Part shown: positions 26,032-36,716 of the stretch, piece by piece
Layout: each line of letters begins with the position of its first letter
Position numbering within the stretch: position 1 is the stretch's first letter
Source: Aquabacterium sp. A3
Lineage (GTDB): Bacteria > Pseudomonadota > Gammaproteobacteria > Burkholderiales > Burkholderiaceae_C
Reading direction: 5' to 3'
DNA length: 64,000 bases
NCBI RefSeq assembly: GCF_038069945.1
Contig: NZ_JBBPEV010000001.1
Location: forward strand, 558,001-622,000
The notes under the pieces: generated by a model
Seen by the model: only the letters and a program-made list of their open reading frames with translations
The model's database searches: none
What the model was told of the DNA's origin: nothing
Program-made: the position numbers and the translations under genes

Positions 26032-27684
26032 TCAGGGCTGCCAGGCGTCCTTGCGCTTGGGCTTCTTGCACAGGATGGTGGGAAAGCTCACCGGCAACGT
26101 ACGCGGGTAATCGCGGCTGAAGTGCAGCCCGCGGCTTTCCTGCCTCGACAAGGCCGAGCGCACGATCAGCTCGGCGCAGTCCACCAGGTTGCGCAATTCC
26201 AGCAAGTCGCGGCTCACGCGGAAGGCCGCGTAGTAATCGTCAATTTCGTTGCGCAGCAGCTTGATGCGGTGCAACGCGCGCTCCAGGCGGCGCGTGGTGC
26301 GCACAATGCCCACGTAGTTCCACATCAGCAGGCGCAACTCATCCCAGTTGTGCGAGATGACCACCTCTTCGTCGGCATCCGTCACCTGGCTTTCGTCCCA
26401 GTCACGCACGCGCGGCACCTGATCGGGCAAGGTGGCCTGGATGTCTTCGGCGCAGGTGCGGCCCAGCACCACGCACTCCAGCAAGGAATTGCTGGCCAGG
26501 CGGTTGGCCCCATGCAGGCCGGTGTAGGTGGTCTCGCCCACGGCATACAGACCCGGCAGGTCGGTGCGGCCATGCAGGTCGGTCACCACGCCGCCGCAGG
26601 TGTAGTGCGCGGCCGGCACCACCGGAATCGGCTGGCGGGCGATGTCAATACCCAGGCTCATGCACCGCGCATGGATGGTGGGAAAGTGCTCTTTGAGGAA
26701 GGCCTCGCCCAGGTGCGTGGCGTCCAGCCAGACGTGGTCCAGGCCGTGTTTTTTCATCTCGAAGTCGATGGCGCGGGCCACGATGTCTCGCGGGGCCAAC
26801 TCACCACGCTCATCATGGTCGGGCATGAACCGCGTACCGTCGGGCAGGCGCAGGATGCCGCCTTCGCCCCGCAACGCTTCGGTGATGAGGAAGCTGCGCT
26901 CTTGCGGGTGATACAGGCACGTGGGGTGAAACTGGATGAACTCCATGTTCGACACCCGGCACCCGGCCCGCCACGCCATCGCGATGCCGTCGCCTGTCGA
27001 GGTATCAGGGTTGCTGGTGTAGCGGTACACCTTGCCCACGCCTCCGGAGGCCAGCACCACAGCCGATGCGGCCAGGGTCTCGACGCGTCCGTGTTCGATG
27101 TCCAGGGCATACACGCCGTGGCAGCGACCTGCGTCCAGCGAACGCACCATCGTCGGGTCTTGCTGTGAGCGCTTGAGGTGGCGGTTGGTGATCAGGTCGA
27201 TCGCCATCCATTTTTCACGCAAGGTGATGTTGGGGTGCTTGCGCACTTCGTCCAGCAACACGTCATGAATGGCCTTGCCGGTGGCGTCGGCGGCGTGGGC
27301 GATGCGCCTCACGGCATGACCACCTTCGCGGGTGAGGTGCAGGCCCAGCGGCCCGGTCGGGTCTGGCGAAAACGGCACGCCCCGCTCTACCAGCCACTCG
27401 ACCGCCTGAGCGCTGTGCCGGGCGATGAACTCGGCCGTGCGCTCGTCCACCAGGCCGGCACCCGCCTCTTGCGTGTCGCGCACATGAGACTCGACGCTGT
27501 CGTCGCTGCCCAGCACGCCCACGATACCGCCCTGGGCCCAGGCCGTGGCCGCCTCTTCGAGGCGGCGCTTGGCCAGCACCACCACGGGTTGCTTGTCGGC
27601 CAGGTGCAAAGCCACCGTGAGGCCTGCCAGTCCGGCGCCAATGACCACCACGGGCAGTGAAGAATCGGTTCCAGCAGACGGCAT
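26032..27684 (-). CDS. nadB: L-aspartate oxidase
   Basis: FAD enzyme that oxidises L-aspartate to iminoaspartate for NadA. The 550-aa protein has the FAD dinucleotide motif VVVIGAGLAGLTVALHLA at the N-terminus, WAQGGIVG, REGGHAVRRIAHA, and the substrate/active-site region VPAAHYTCGGVVTDLHGRTDLPGLYAVGE. ATG 27684 (MPSAGTDSSLP) is chosen over a longer frame rich in Ala/Pro. Together with nadA and nadC it completes de novo NAD synthesis to NaMN, but it lies on the opposite strand and four genes away. Confidence 0.97.
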   Translation of the reverse strand: MPSAGTDSSLPVVVIGAGLAGLTVALHLADKQPVVVLAKRRLEEAATAWAQGGIVGVLGSDDSVESHVRDTQEAGAGLVDERTAEFIARHSAQAVEWLVERGVPFSPDPTGPLGLHLTREGGHAVRRIAHAADATGKAIHDVLLDEVRKHPNITLREKWMAIDLITNRHLKRSQQDPTMVRSLDAGRCHGVYALDIEHGRVETLAASAVVLASGGVGKVYRYTSNPDTSTGDGIAMAWRAGCRVSNMEFIQFHPTCLYHPQERSFLITEALRGEGGILRLPDGTRFMPDHDERGELAPRDIVARAIDFEMKKHGLDHVWLDATHLGEAFLKEHFPTIHARCMSLGIDIARQPIPVVPAAHYTCGGVVTDLHGRTDLPGLYAVGETTYTGLHGANRLASNSLLECVVLGRTCAEDIQATLPDQVPRVRDWDESQVTDADEEVVISHNWDELRLLMWNYVGIVRTTRRLERALHRIKLLRNEIDDYYAAFRVSRDLLELRNLVDCAELIVRSALSRQESRGLHFSRDYPRTLPVSFPTILCKKPKRKDAWQP

Positions 27685-27731
27685 AGATGGGCAGGGTGTC
27701 ACGCACCCCGAGGCGGATGAAGCTGTCGATT

Positions 27732-29318
27732 TTATCGCTGCGGCGTCGCGCCAGCCTGGTCGGACGCTGGACAGCGCGGCTGGCCACAAAAGCGCTGGCA
27801 GAAGGGGCACCCCCACACCGGCAGCCATGACGGGAAGGCGTAATACCGCGCGTTGACCGGGGCCTGGACCGCCGTCCGGTAAGCCGGGTAGTCAAACCCT
27901 TCGCCCTCAACCGCGTAGAACGTCACGCCACGCACCTCGGCCGACAGGACACGCACCGAACGAAAGTAAGGCGCGTAGTCTGCCAATGCAGGCTCACGGG
28001 CCTGCACGATGCGGACGGTGCGCCCGTGAAACGCGGCGTAATCGACATTCAGGTCGTCCTGCCGGGCGTACTTGCTGCCCGGCCCAATGACGGGAACATG
28101 CCGGCCCAGGGCGTAGCCATAGACCGAACCCGATGCATATGAACTGGCCCCCATCACCACCCCGGGGGCCTCAAAGGCCCGCACCACCGCAGGGGCCTCG
28201 ACGGCGTTGATCACCCGAGGGTACACGCGGCTGTTCTCCCAGGTGGACAAGGGCGTGAGCGCCAAGACCAGCACCGCGATCAGGTGCACGGCCAGAAACG
28301 CGGCCATGACCTTGGCCAGCGAACGCCGACGTTCGGGCTCTCCGGACCATGCCGCCATGAGGAAGAGAAAGGGGTAAAAGGCCATGACCCAATGCAGGCC
28401 GATGTCCTTGCGCAGCGACACCCAGGCAAAGCACAACAAGGGCACCACCGCCACACACACCATCAGCGCCTGCCCACGCACCAGGGCCCCCAGACCCGCA
28501 CGGCCACGCCAGAACCACCACAGCAGGCCAGGGCCCAGCAGGTACAGCATCATGCCCAGGAACGCCGCCGGGCCGTCCCAGCCCCAGTCGCTGCCCTGGT
28601 TGCGGTTGACCAGGTTGAACATGATGTTCGTCCAGCAGTGGTGGAGGTTCCACCACACATTGAGCGCGGCGGCGGGCAAGGCAAAGATCACCAGCCACAC
28701 CAGCCCCCACCACCTCGACCGCGCCCACACCACGAAGTAGACCAGGTAAGCCACCCCCAGCAGCACGGCAAAGTACTTGGACAAAAACGCCGCACCGATG
28801 CACACACCGCTCAGTGCGTACCACAGCGTGGCGGGCTGGCCGCAGACGGCTCGCTGCTCGCCCCGCGCCAGACACGCCACCGAGGCGACCGCCCAGAAAA
28901 TCAAGGGCGTGTCGGTGGCCATGAGCGACACCAGCCAGTTGAAGGGCGTGAGCCAGAAGAAGAGCACGGCCCAGGCCGCGCGCACCCGGTCTACCGGAGC
29001 CCAGGCCCACCACATCAGCCATCCCACGGCCAAAGGCAACAGCACGGCAGGCATGCGCACGGCCCATTCGGCCTCGCCCAGCAACCACCGTGAGCCCGCG
29101 ATCCACCACGCCGCCATGGGCGGATGGTCGTAGTAGCCGTAATCCAGAAAACGCGACCACCAGTAAAACAGGGCCTCGTCGCCCGTCAATGGCAAGCCGG
29201 CCGCCAGCATGAGGCGCACGGCCAGCGAACCCAGTGCCACCGCCCAGAGCCAGCCCGCCGGTGGCATGGCGGCAAACGGCGTGGCCGCCGGGGCAGAAGA
29301 ATGGGCAACAAAAGCCAT
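27732..29318 (-). CDS. GT39-family glycosyltransferase with Cys-rich tail
   Basis: A second polytopic membrane glycosyltransferase of the PMT/ArnT class (528 aa, about 10-12 TM). The first loop carries the acidic motif TGDEALFYWW (Asp47, Glu48) and FLDYGYYDHPPM. Sequence is clearly different from the first GT39 in the window, so they are not recent duplicates. The C-terminus has an odd tail with four Cys in the pattern C-x2-C-x3-C-x4-C (WGCPFCQRFCGQPRC), ending 47 bases before the nadB start. The tail may bind metal or be a lost-stop extension. Donor and acceptor are unknown. Confidence 0.82.
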   Translation of the reverse strand: MAFVAHSSAPAATPFAAMPPAGWLWAVALGSLAVRLMLAAGLPLTGDEALFYWWSRFLDYGYYDHPPMAAWWIAGSRWLLGEAEWAVRMPAVLLPLAVGWLMWWAWAPVDRVRAAWAVLFFWLTPFNWLVSLMATDTPLIFWAVASVACLARGEQRAVCGQPATLWYALSGVCIGAAFLSKYFAVLLGVAYLVYFVVWARSRWWGLVWLVIFALPAAALNVWWNLHHCWTNIMFNLVNRNQGSDWGWDGPAAFLGMMLYLLGPGLLWWFWRGRAGLGALVRGQALMVCVAVVPLLCFAWVSLRKDIGLHWVMAFYPFLFLMAAWSGEPERRRSLAKVMAAFLAVHLIAVLVLALTPLSTWENSRVYPRVINAVEAPAVVRAFEAPGVVMGASSYASGSVYGYALGRHVPVIGPGSKYARQDDLNVDYAAFHGRTVRIVQAREPALADYAPYFRSVRVLSAEVRGVTFYAVEGEGFDYPAYRTAVQAPVNARYYAFPSWLPVWGCPFCQRFCGQPRCPASDQAGATPQR

Positions 29319-29431
29319 GAAGTCAGGCGCTCGACGAGGGTCAGTTAGCAGGCCCGGCGATTGTAGGTGCCGCTGATAACATGAGCCCATTGAGCAACAA
29401 CGGCTGGCCCACCGGCCCACGAGGAGACCCC

Positions 29432-30409
29432 ATGCACGCCTGGATTTGCGAGGCCCTTGACGGCCCTGATGCGCTTCAATGGAAAGAACAAGCCACACCT
29501 GAGCCCGGCAAGGGCGAGGTGCGCGTGGCCATCAAGGCCGCCAGCCTGAACTTTCCGGACCTGTTGATCGTGCAAGGCAAGTACCAGATGAAGCCCCCCC
29601 TGCCTTTTGTGCCAGGCGCCGAGTTTGCGGGTGTGGTGGAGGCCGTGGGCGATGGTGTGAAGCACCTGGCCGTGGGCACGCAGGTGGCCGGCTTTGCCGG
29701 AACGGGTGGCTTTGGCACCCACGTGGTGGCGCCCGCGTTCACGCTGATGCCCCTGCCCCCGGTGTTTTCGTTCGGCGATGCCGCAGCGTTCTTGTGCACT
29801 TATGGCACCACCTACCACGCGCTGATGGACCGTGCAGCCCTCAAGGCCGGCGAAACCGTGCTGGTGCTGGGCGCCGCTGGCGGCGTGGGCACGGCCGCCA
29901 TCCAGATCGCCAAGGCCGCAGGCGCCAAGGTGATTGCAGCCGCCTCCACCGATGACAAATGCGCCTTGTGCACCGCACTGGGCGCCGATGCCACCATCAA
30001 CTACAGCAAACAGAACCTGCGCGACGCCATCAAGACCCTGACCGAGGGCACGGGCCCCGACGTCATTTACGACCCCGTAGGTGGCGAGATGACCGAACAA
30101 GCCTTCCGCTCGATCGCCTGGCGAGGCCGGCACCTGATCATCGGCTTTGCCAATGGCCCCATCCCGGCCCTGCCCCTGAACCTCCCGCTGCTCAAAGGCG
30201 CCTCGGTGATGGGCGTTTTCTGGGGCGAGTTTGCCAAGCGCGAGCCGCAAAACAACGCCGCCTGCCTGATGCAGTTGGCCGCCTGGTACATGGAAGGCAA
30301 GATCAAGCCCGTGGTGGAGCACACGCTGCCCATGAGCCAGCTCAAACAAGCCTTTGCCCTGATGGGCTCGCGCCAGGTGCGCGGCAAGGTCGTGCTGCTC
30401 AACGAGTGA
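29432..30409 (+). CDS. NADPH:quinone oxidoreductase-like MDR family protein
   Basis: A 325-aa zinc-independent medium-chain dehydrogenase/reductase (Qor type). GroES-like N-domain (KAASLNFPDLLIVQGKYQ, PFVPGAEFAGVVEAVG) and Rossmann domain with VLGAAGGVGTAAIQIAK. No structural or catalytic zinc Cys cluster is visible, as expected for quinone reductases. ATG 29432 has a good GAGGAG at 29421-29426; an upstream in-frame ATG at 29381 is less likely. It converges with queG. Substrate is not defined by sequence. Confidence 0.9.
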   Translation: MHAWICEALDGPDALQWKEQATPEPGKGEVRVAIKAASLNFPDLLIVQGKYQMKPPLPFVPGAEFAGVVEAVGDGVKHLAVGTQVAGFAGTGGFGTHVVAPAFTLMPLPPVFSFGDAAAFLCTYGTTYHALMDRAALKAGETVLVLGAAGGVGTAAIQIAKAAGAKVIAAASTDDKCALCTALGADATINYSKQNLRDAIKTLTEGTGPDVIYDPVGGEMTEQAFRSIAWRGRHLIIGFANGPIPALPLNLPLLKGASVMGVFWGEFAKREPQNNAACLMQLAAWYMEGKIKPVVEHTLPMSQLKQAFALMGSRQVRGKVVLLNE

Positions 30410-30433
30410 TTGATCGCAGGACGTCGAAGTACG

Positions 30434-31621
30434 TCACGGTCCCGCCTGGCCGAGCGCCCACTGCACGTGCTCGGCCACCAGCGCACCTTCATCTTCACGC
30501 CCCAGCGCCGTGAACAGGCCACGTGCTGACCAGGCGTGCAAGGCCGTCAAGAGAGCACCGTGGTGCTCACTGGCGCTGTCGGTCGCGGCCAGCGCGTTGC
30601 CCATGGCCACCGCCAGATTGCGCTGCCAGCGCACAAAGCCGATGCGGCGGATCGGGCTGCCTTCGGTGTGGCGCAAGAACATGGCTTCATCCCAGGACCA
30701 CAAGTCCAACAAGGTGGGGCCGTCCAGCGCCGGACGCACATCAAAGTCAGGTACGCGGGCGCGCTGCGCAAACTTGTTCCAGGGGCAAGCCAGTTGGCAA
30801 TCATCGCAGCCGTAGATGCGGTTGCCCATCAAGGGCCGCAACGCCGGGGGAATCGGCCCAGGATGCTCGATGGTGAGGTAAGAGATGCAGCGGCGCGCAT
30901 CCACCTGATGTTCTGCCACGATGGCCTGGGTGGGGCACAGGTCCATGCACGCGCGACAAGCTCCACAATGGGCTGACACCGGGTCGGTCTCCGGCAGGGG
31001 CAGGTCCACATAGATCTCACCCAGAAAGAAGGTCGACCCCGCCTCGCGCGACAGCAGCAACGTGTGCTTGCCACGCCAGCCCACACCGCTGCGACTGGCC
31101 AACTCCACCTCCAGCACCGGGGCCGAGTCGGTGAATACACGGTGGCCGAAAGGCCCCACCATCGCCGCCAGGTGGTCGGCCAGCTTCTGCAGCCTCGCTC
31201 GCAAAACCTTGTGATAGTCGCGCCCTCGGGCATACATCGACACCGTCGCGCTGACGGGCTGGCGCAGACGGGCCCATTCGATGGCCTGCCAGCCATCGGG
31301 CACGCTGGCGGGCAGGTAGTCCATGCGCGCCGTGATCACACGCACGGTGCCCGGCACCAGCTCGGCGGGGCGCGCGCGCTTGAGCCCATGGGCGGCCATG
31401 TAGTGCATCTCGCCATGAAAGCCCTGCGCCAGCCAGGCCAACAAACCAGGCTCGGCACTTGACAAATCCACGCCAGCTACGCCAATCTGAGAAAATCCCA
31501 ATTCGGCCCCTTTCACACGCAGAGCCTGCAGCAGCGCTGATGCGTCCGGATGTGCCGCGCGCTTCAGGCCTGAGCCCGCCTGATCGGCACTGATAACAGG
31601 GGTTTGACGTTGACGATGCAT
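30434..31621 (-). CDS. queG: Epoxyqueuosine reductase
   Basis: Cobalamin- and [4Fe-4S]-dependent reductase that makes queuosine in tRNA from epoxyqueuosine. The 395-aa protein has the N-terminal cobalamin-binding fold (KGAELGFSQIGVAG, YMAAHGLKR, RVITARMDYLP), catalytic Asp region (VFTDSAPVLE), the first cluster CGACRACMDLCP and the second CDDCQLACPWN. The start codon (31621) overlaps, on the opposite strand, the tsaE start (31616) in a single ATGCAT. Confidence 0.95.
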   Translation of the reverse strand: MHRQRQTPVISADQAGSGLKRAAHPDASALLQALRVKGAELGFSQIGVAGVDLSSAEPGLLAWLAQGFHGEMHYMAAHGLKRARPAELVPGTVRVITARMDYLPASVPDGWQAIEWARLRQPVSATVSMYARGRDYHKVLRARLQKLADHLAAMVGPFGHRVFTDSAPVLEVELASRSGVGWRGKHTLLLSREAGSTFFLGEIYVDLPLPETDPVSAHCGACRACMDLCPTQAIVAEHQVDARRCISYLTIEHPGPIPPALRPLMGNRIYGCDDCQLACPWNKFAQRARVPDFDVRPALDGPTLLDLWSWDEAMFLRHTEGSPIRRIGFVRWQRNLAVAMGNALAATDSASEHHGALLTALHAWSARGLFTALGREDEGALVAEHVQWALGQAGP

Positions 31622-32176
31622 GCACAGATCCTAGCAAGCGCAGACCTTGCGCCATCCCTGCAGGCCGATTGGCCTGACGAGCCGGCGTGTTGCGACTGGG
31701 CAACACGCCTGGCCGCCTTCGTTCGACCCTCTTTGATCGCCGGAGGCTCTCTGGACATTCACCTGCTCGGCACCCTCGGCGCGGGCAAAACAACGTTCAC
31801 ACGGCACCTGCTGAGGGCCTTGGGCGTGCAGGGCCGCATCAAAAGCCCCAGCTACGCCGTCGTTGAGAGCCACCCATCGCCCGAGTTCGACATTCACCAT
31901 TTTGACTTTTACCGGTTCAACGACCCCCATGAATGGGAAGACGCGGGCTTTCGTGACGTGTTCGGCGCCACAGGACTGCGCCTGGTGGAATGGCCCGAGA
32001 AAGCCCAAGGGCTGCTGCCCACCCCGGCCTTGCGCCTGCACATTGAGCCTGTGGACGAGCACCGGCGGACCATCACATTGCAAAGCCTGACCCCCGAAGG
32101 CGCCGCGCTGCTGGCCGACATGCAGCGCTCCGCGCCGGCCACCGCGCCCGTCACCGCACAGGAGCACCAGACATGA
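31616..32176 (+). CDS. tsaE: tRNA t6A threonylcarbamoylation ATPase TsaE
   Basis: ATPase of the TsaBDE complex that adds threonylcarbamoyl to A37 of tRNA. The 186-aa protein has Walker A LGTLGAGKTTF at about residues 55-65, SPSYAVVESH, HHFDFYRF and WEDAGFRDVF; WPEKA matches the family's W(A/P)E(K/R) motif. It is slightly longer than E. coli TsaE due to N-terminal and C-terminal tails. It overlaps the next gene by 4 bases (ATGA), giving the conserved order tsaE-amiC-mutL. Confidence 0.94.
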   Translation: MHAQILASADLAPSLQADWPDEPACCDWATRLAAFVRPSLIAGGSLDIHLLGTLGAGKTTFTRHLLRALGVQGRIKSPSYAVVESHPSPEFDIHHFDFYRFNDPHEWEDAGFRDVFGATGLRLVEWPEKAQGLLPTPALRLHIEPVDEHRRTITLQSLTPEGAALLADMQRSAPATAPVTAQEHQT

Positions 32177-33660
32177 GCCATCGGCCCGGGTCGCCCCAGT
32201 CTGCGCGCCGCCGCCTGCTGCAACACGGGTTGGGCGGCGTGGCCCTGCTGGTGCTGGGCCCGCACGAACTGGCCTGGGGCGCTCAGTTGCTGGCGGTGCG
32301 CGTGTGGCCGGCCCAGGACTACACGCGTGTCACGCTCGAATCGGACGTGCCCTTGAATGCCACCTTCTTCCAGGTGGACCACCCGGATCGCCTGGTCATT
32401 GACATCGAGGGCCTCGAGATGAACAACCAGCTCAAGGAGCTGGTGAGCAAGGTGCGTGCAGACGACCCCTTCATCGCGGGCGTGCGTGCAGGACAAAATC
32501 GCCCCAAAGTGGTCCGTGTGGTGCTGGACCTCAAACAGGCCATTGAACCCCAGGTGTTTGGCTTGCCGCCGGTGGCCGCGTACCAGCATCGGCTGGTGTT
32601 TGACCTGCACCCCAAGCACGCCCCTGACCCCTTGTTGGCGCTGCTGCAGGCCGAGCACGCCGAACGCAAGCCGCTGACCCCGGTGGTCTCCTCGCCCACA
32701 TCGGACGGCCCGGGCGCCACCGCGTCGGCAGGCAGCCAGGCAGCATCCAACGATGCGGCAGAGGCCATGAATGACGCCCTGGGCGAGTTCCTGGACAAGC
32801 TCAACCAACAGGCCGGCGGCACCGTGGCCTCCACACCCCCCGCCTCGACGGCGCCGGGGCCAGCTGGTGAGCCCCCCCGCGTGGCCAACCGCAGCAACGG
32901 CAAAACCGACGCACGTCAAGCCACGCCGGGCAAACGACTGGCGCAGGCAGAGCGCCTGATCATCGTGGCGCTGGACGCCGGCCACGGTGGGGAAGACCCC
33001 GGCGCCATCGGCCCCTCGGGTCTCTACGAAAAAGACGTGGTGCTGTCGGTGGCCAAAAAGCTGCGTGCGCGCATCAACGCCCAGCCGGGGATGCGGGCCT
33101 TCTTGACCCGCGAATCAGACTACTTCGTGCCACTGCATGACCGCGTCAACAAGGCCCGACGCGTACAAGCCGACCTGTTCATCTCCATCCACGCCGACGC
33201 GTTCATGAACCCTCAGGCTCGGGGCGCCTCGGTGTTTGCACTGTCTGACAAGGGGGCCACCAGCACCGCCGCACGCTGGCTGGCCAAGAAGGAGAACGCC
33301 TCTGACCTGGTCGGCGGGGTCAACATCCGGGTGCAAGACGCGCATGTGATGCGCGCCATGCTGGACATGTCGACCACCGCGCAGATCCAGGACAGCCTGA
33401 AACTGGGGCACGCCGTGCTGGGTCACCTGGGCAAGGTGGGGCGACTGCACAAACCCCGCGTCGAGCAGGCAGGGTTTGCGGTGCTCAAAGCCCCGGACAT
33501 TCCATCCATTCTGGTGGAGACGGGCTTCATCACCAACCCCGAAGAAGAATCCAAGCTGAAAAACGAGGCTTACCAAAACGAACTGGCCGATGCCCTGATG
33601 GCGGGCATCAAGCGCTATTTCGACAAGAACCCACCGCTGGCCCGCAAACGCAACCTTTGA
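32173..33660 (+). CDS. amiC: N-acetylmuramoyl-L-alanine amidase (AmiC type)
   Basis: Periplasmic cell-wall amidase for daughter-cell separation. The 495-aa protein begins with a Tat-like signal (SARRRLLQHGLGGVALLVLG), as in E. coli AmiC. An AMIN domain follows (about 40-150: YTRVTLESDVPLNATFF, DHPDRLVIDIEG), then a Pro/Ala/Ser linker (about 160-255), and the Amidase_3 catalytic domain with zinc residues in ALDAGHGGEDPGA, YEKDVVL and SIHADAF, and the C-terminal catalytic Glu in SILVETGFITN. Confidence 0.95.
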   Translation: MSHRPGSPQSARRRLLQHGLGGVALLVLGPHELAWGAQLLAVRVWPAQDYTRVTLESDVPLNATFFQVDHPDRLVIDIEGLEMNNQLKELVSKVRADDPFIAGVRAGQNRPKVVRVVLDLKQAIEPQVFGLPPVAAYQHRLVFDLHPKHAPDPLLALLQAEHAERKPLTPVVSSPTSDGPGATASAGSQAASNDAAEAMNDALGEFLDKLNQQAGGTVASTPPASTAPGPAGEPPRVANRSNGKTDARQATPGKRLAQAERLIIVALDAGHGGEDPGAIGPSGLYEKDVVLSVAKKLRARINAQPGMRAFLTRESDYFVPLHDRVNKARRVQADLFISIHADAFMNPQARGASVFALSDKGATSTAARWLAKKENASDLVGGVNIRVQDAHVMRAMLDMSTTAQIQDSLKLGHAVLGHLGKVGRLHKPRVEQAGFAVLKAPDIPSILVETGFITNPEEESKLKNEAYQNELADALMAGIKRYFDKNPPLARKRNL

Positions 33661-33697
33661 CGCCCCCCAAAGCCGGACGCGCTTCTACAATACGGCG

Positions 33698-35635
<1,938 letters not shown>

Positions 35636-35645
35636 ACCCCACACC

Positions 35646-36716
35646 ATGACCGAACGTAAAAAAATCGGGCTGCCTGCGCGCCCAGCGGCTTCGCCAGCCG
35701 GCGATGAGCCCGCTCAGCAGCGATTCAAACCGCCAGTGCGTGGCACCGCGCCACGACAGCGCCCCACGGCCGCCCAGGCCGAGCAGGCACGCCGAGAGCG
35801 CGCCGAACGCCAGGCACAGCCAGCCTACCCAGACCGTCACGAACGCTCCGAGCGGCCAGCGCGTGGAGAGCTCCGCACAGAGCACCGCCCTCGCCCCGCC
35901 CAGCCCCGGCCCACCCAGGCACCCACGCCGCCCGCACCCGTGCGTGAAGACGATGGGCGGGTGCGCCTGTCCAAACTGATGAGCGAGCAGGGGCTGGCGT
36001 CACGGCGCGAGGCCGACACCTGGATCGAGCAGGGCTGGGTGCGCGTGGACGGTGAAGTGGTCAGCGAGCTGGGCGTGCGCATCTTCCCTCATCAACACAT
36101 CAGCATCGACCCGGCTGCGCGGGATCAGCAGGCCCAGCGCGTCACCATCTTGTTGCACAAGCCGATTGGCTATGTGTCCGGGCAGGCCGAAGACGGCCAC
36201 GAACCTGCGGTGGTGCTCATCACGCCAGACAACCACTGGAAGGATGACGGCACCCCCATCCGCTTCAACCGTGCGCACCTGCGCAAGCTGGCGCCGGCGG
36301 GGCGTCTGGACATCGACTCGACCGGCATGCTGGTGCTCACGCAAGATGGCCGGGTGGCCAAGCAGCTGATCGGCGAAGACACCGAGATCGAAAAAGAGTA
36401 CCTGGTTCGGGTGCAATGGCTGGCCGACCCCGAGGCCCAGGATGTCTCTGCCGTGGTGCCCGCAGAGGTCATCGACCGCCTGCGTCATGGCCTGCACCTG
36501 GACGATCGGGCCCTGAAGCCCGCCAAGGTGTCTTGGCAGAACGAGCATCAACTGCGCTTCGTGCTCAAGGAAGGACGCAAGCGTCAGATTCGCCGCATGT
36601 GCGAATTGGTGGGCCTGAAGGTGGTCGGGCTCAAGCGTGTGCGCATGGGCCGCATCCCCCTGGGCAAGCTGCCTTTGGGTCAATGGCGCTACCTGGGCCC
36701 CCATGAACGCTTCTGA
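35646..36716 (+). CDS. RluB/RluF-type rRNA pseudouridine synthase
   Basis: Pseudouridine synthase of the RsuA/RluB/E/F group (356 aa), which modifies one uridine in 23S rRNA. The first about 105 residues are Arg/Pro/Gln/Ala-rich and probably disordered. An S4 RNA-binding domain follows (VRLSKLMSEQGLASRREAD...VRVDGEVV), then the catalytic domain with GRLDIDSTGMLVLTQDG (catalytic Asp in GRLDID) and KEGRKRQIRRMCELVGL. The IEKEYLVRV segment favours RluF or RluB. The start ATG 35646 is 10 bases after the mutL stop. Confidence 0.9.
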   Translation: MTERKKIGLPARPAASPAGDEPAQQRFKPPVRGTAPRQRPTAAQAEQARRERAERQAQPAYPDRHERSERPARGELRTEHRPRPAQPRPTQAPTPPAPVREDDGRVRLSKLMSEQGLASRREADTWIEQGWVRVDGEVVSELGVRIFPHQHISIDPAARDQQAQRVTILLHKPIGYVSGQAEDGHEPAVVLITPDNHWKDDGTPIRFNRAHLRKLAPAGRLDIDSTGMLVLTQDGRVAKQLIGEDTEIEKEYLVRVQWLADPEAQDVSAVVPAEVIDRLRHGLHLDDRALKPAKVSWQNEHQLRFVLKEGRKRQIRRMCELVGLKVVGLKRVRMGRIPLGKLPLGQWRYLGPHERF

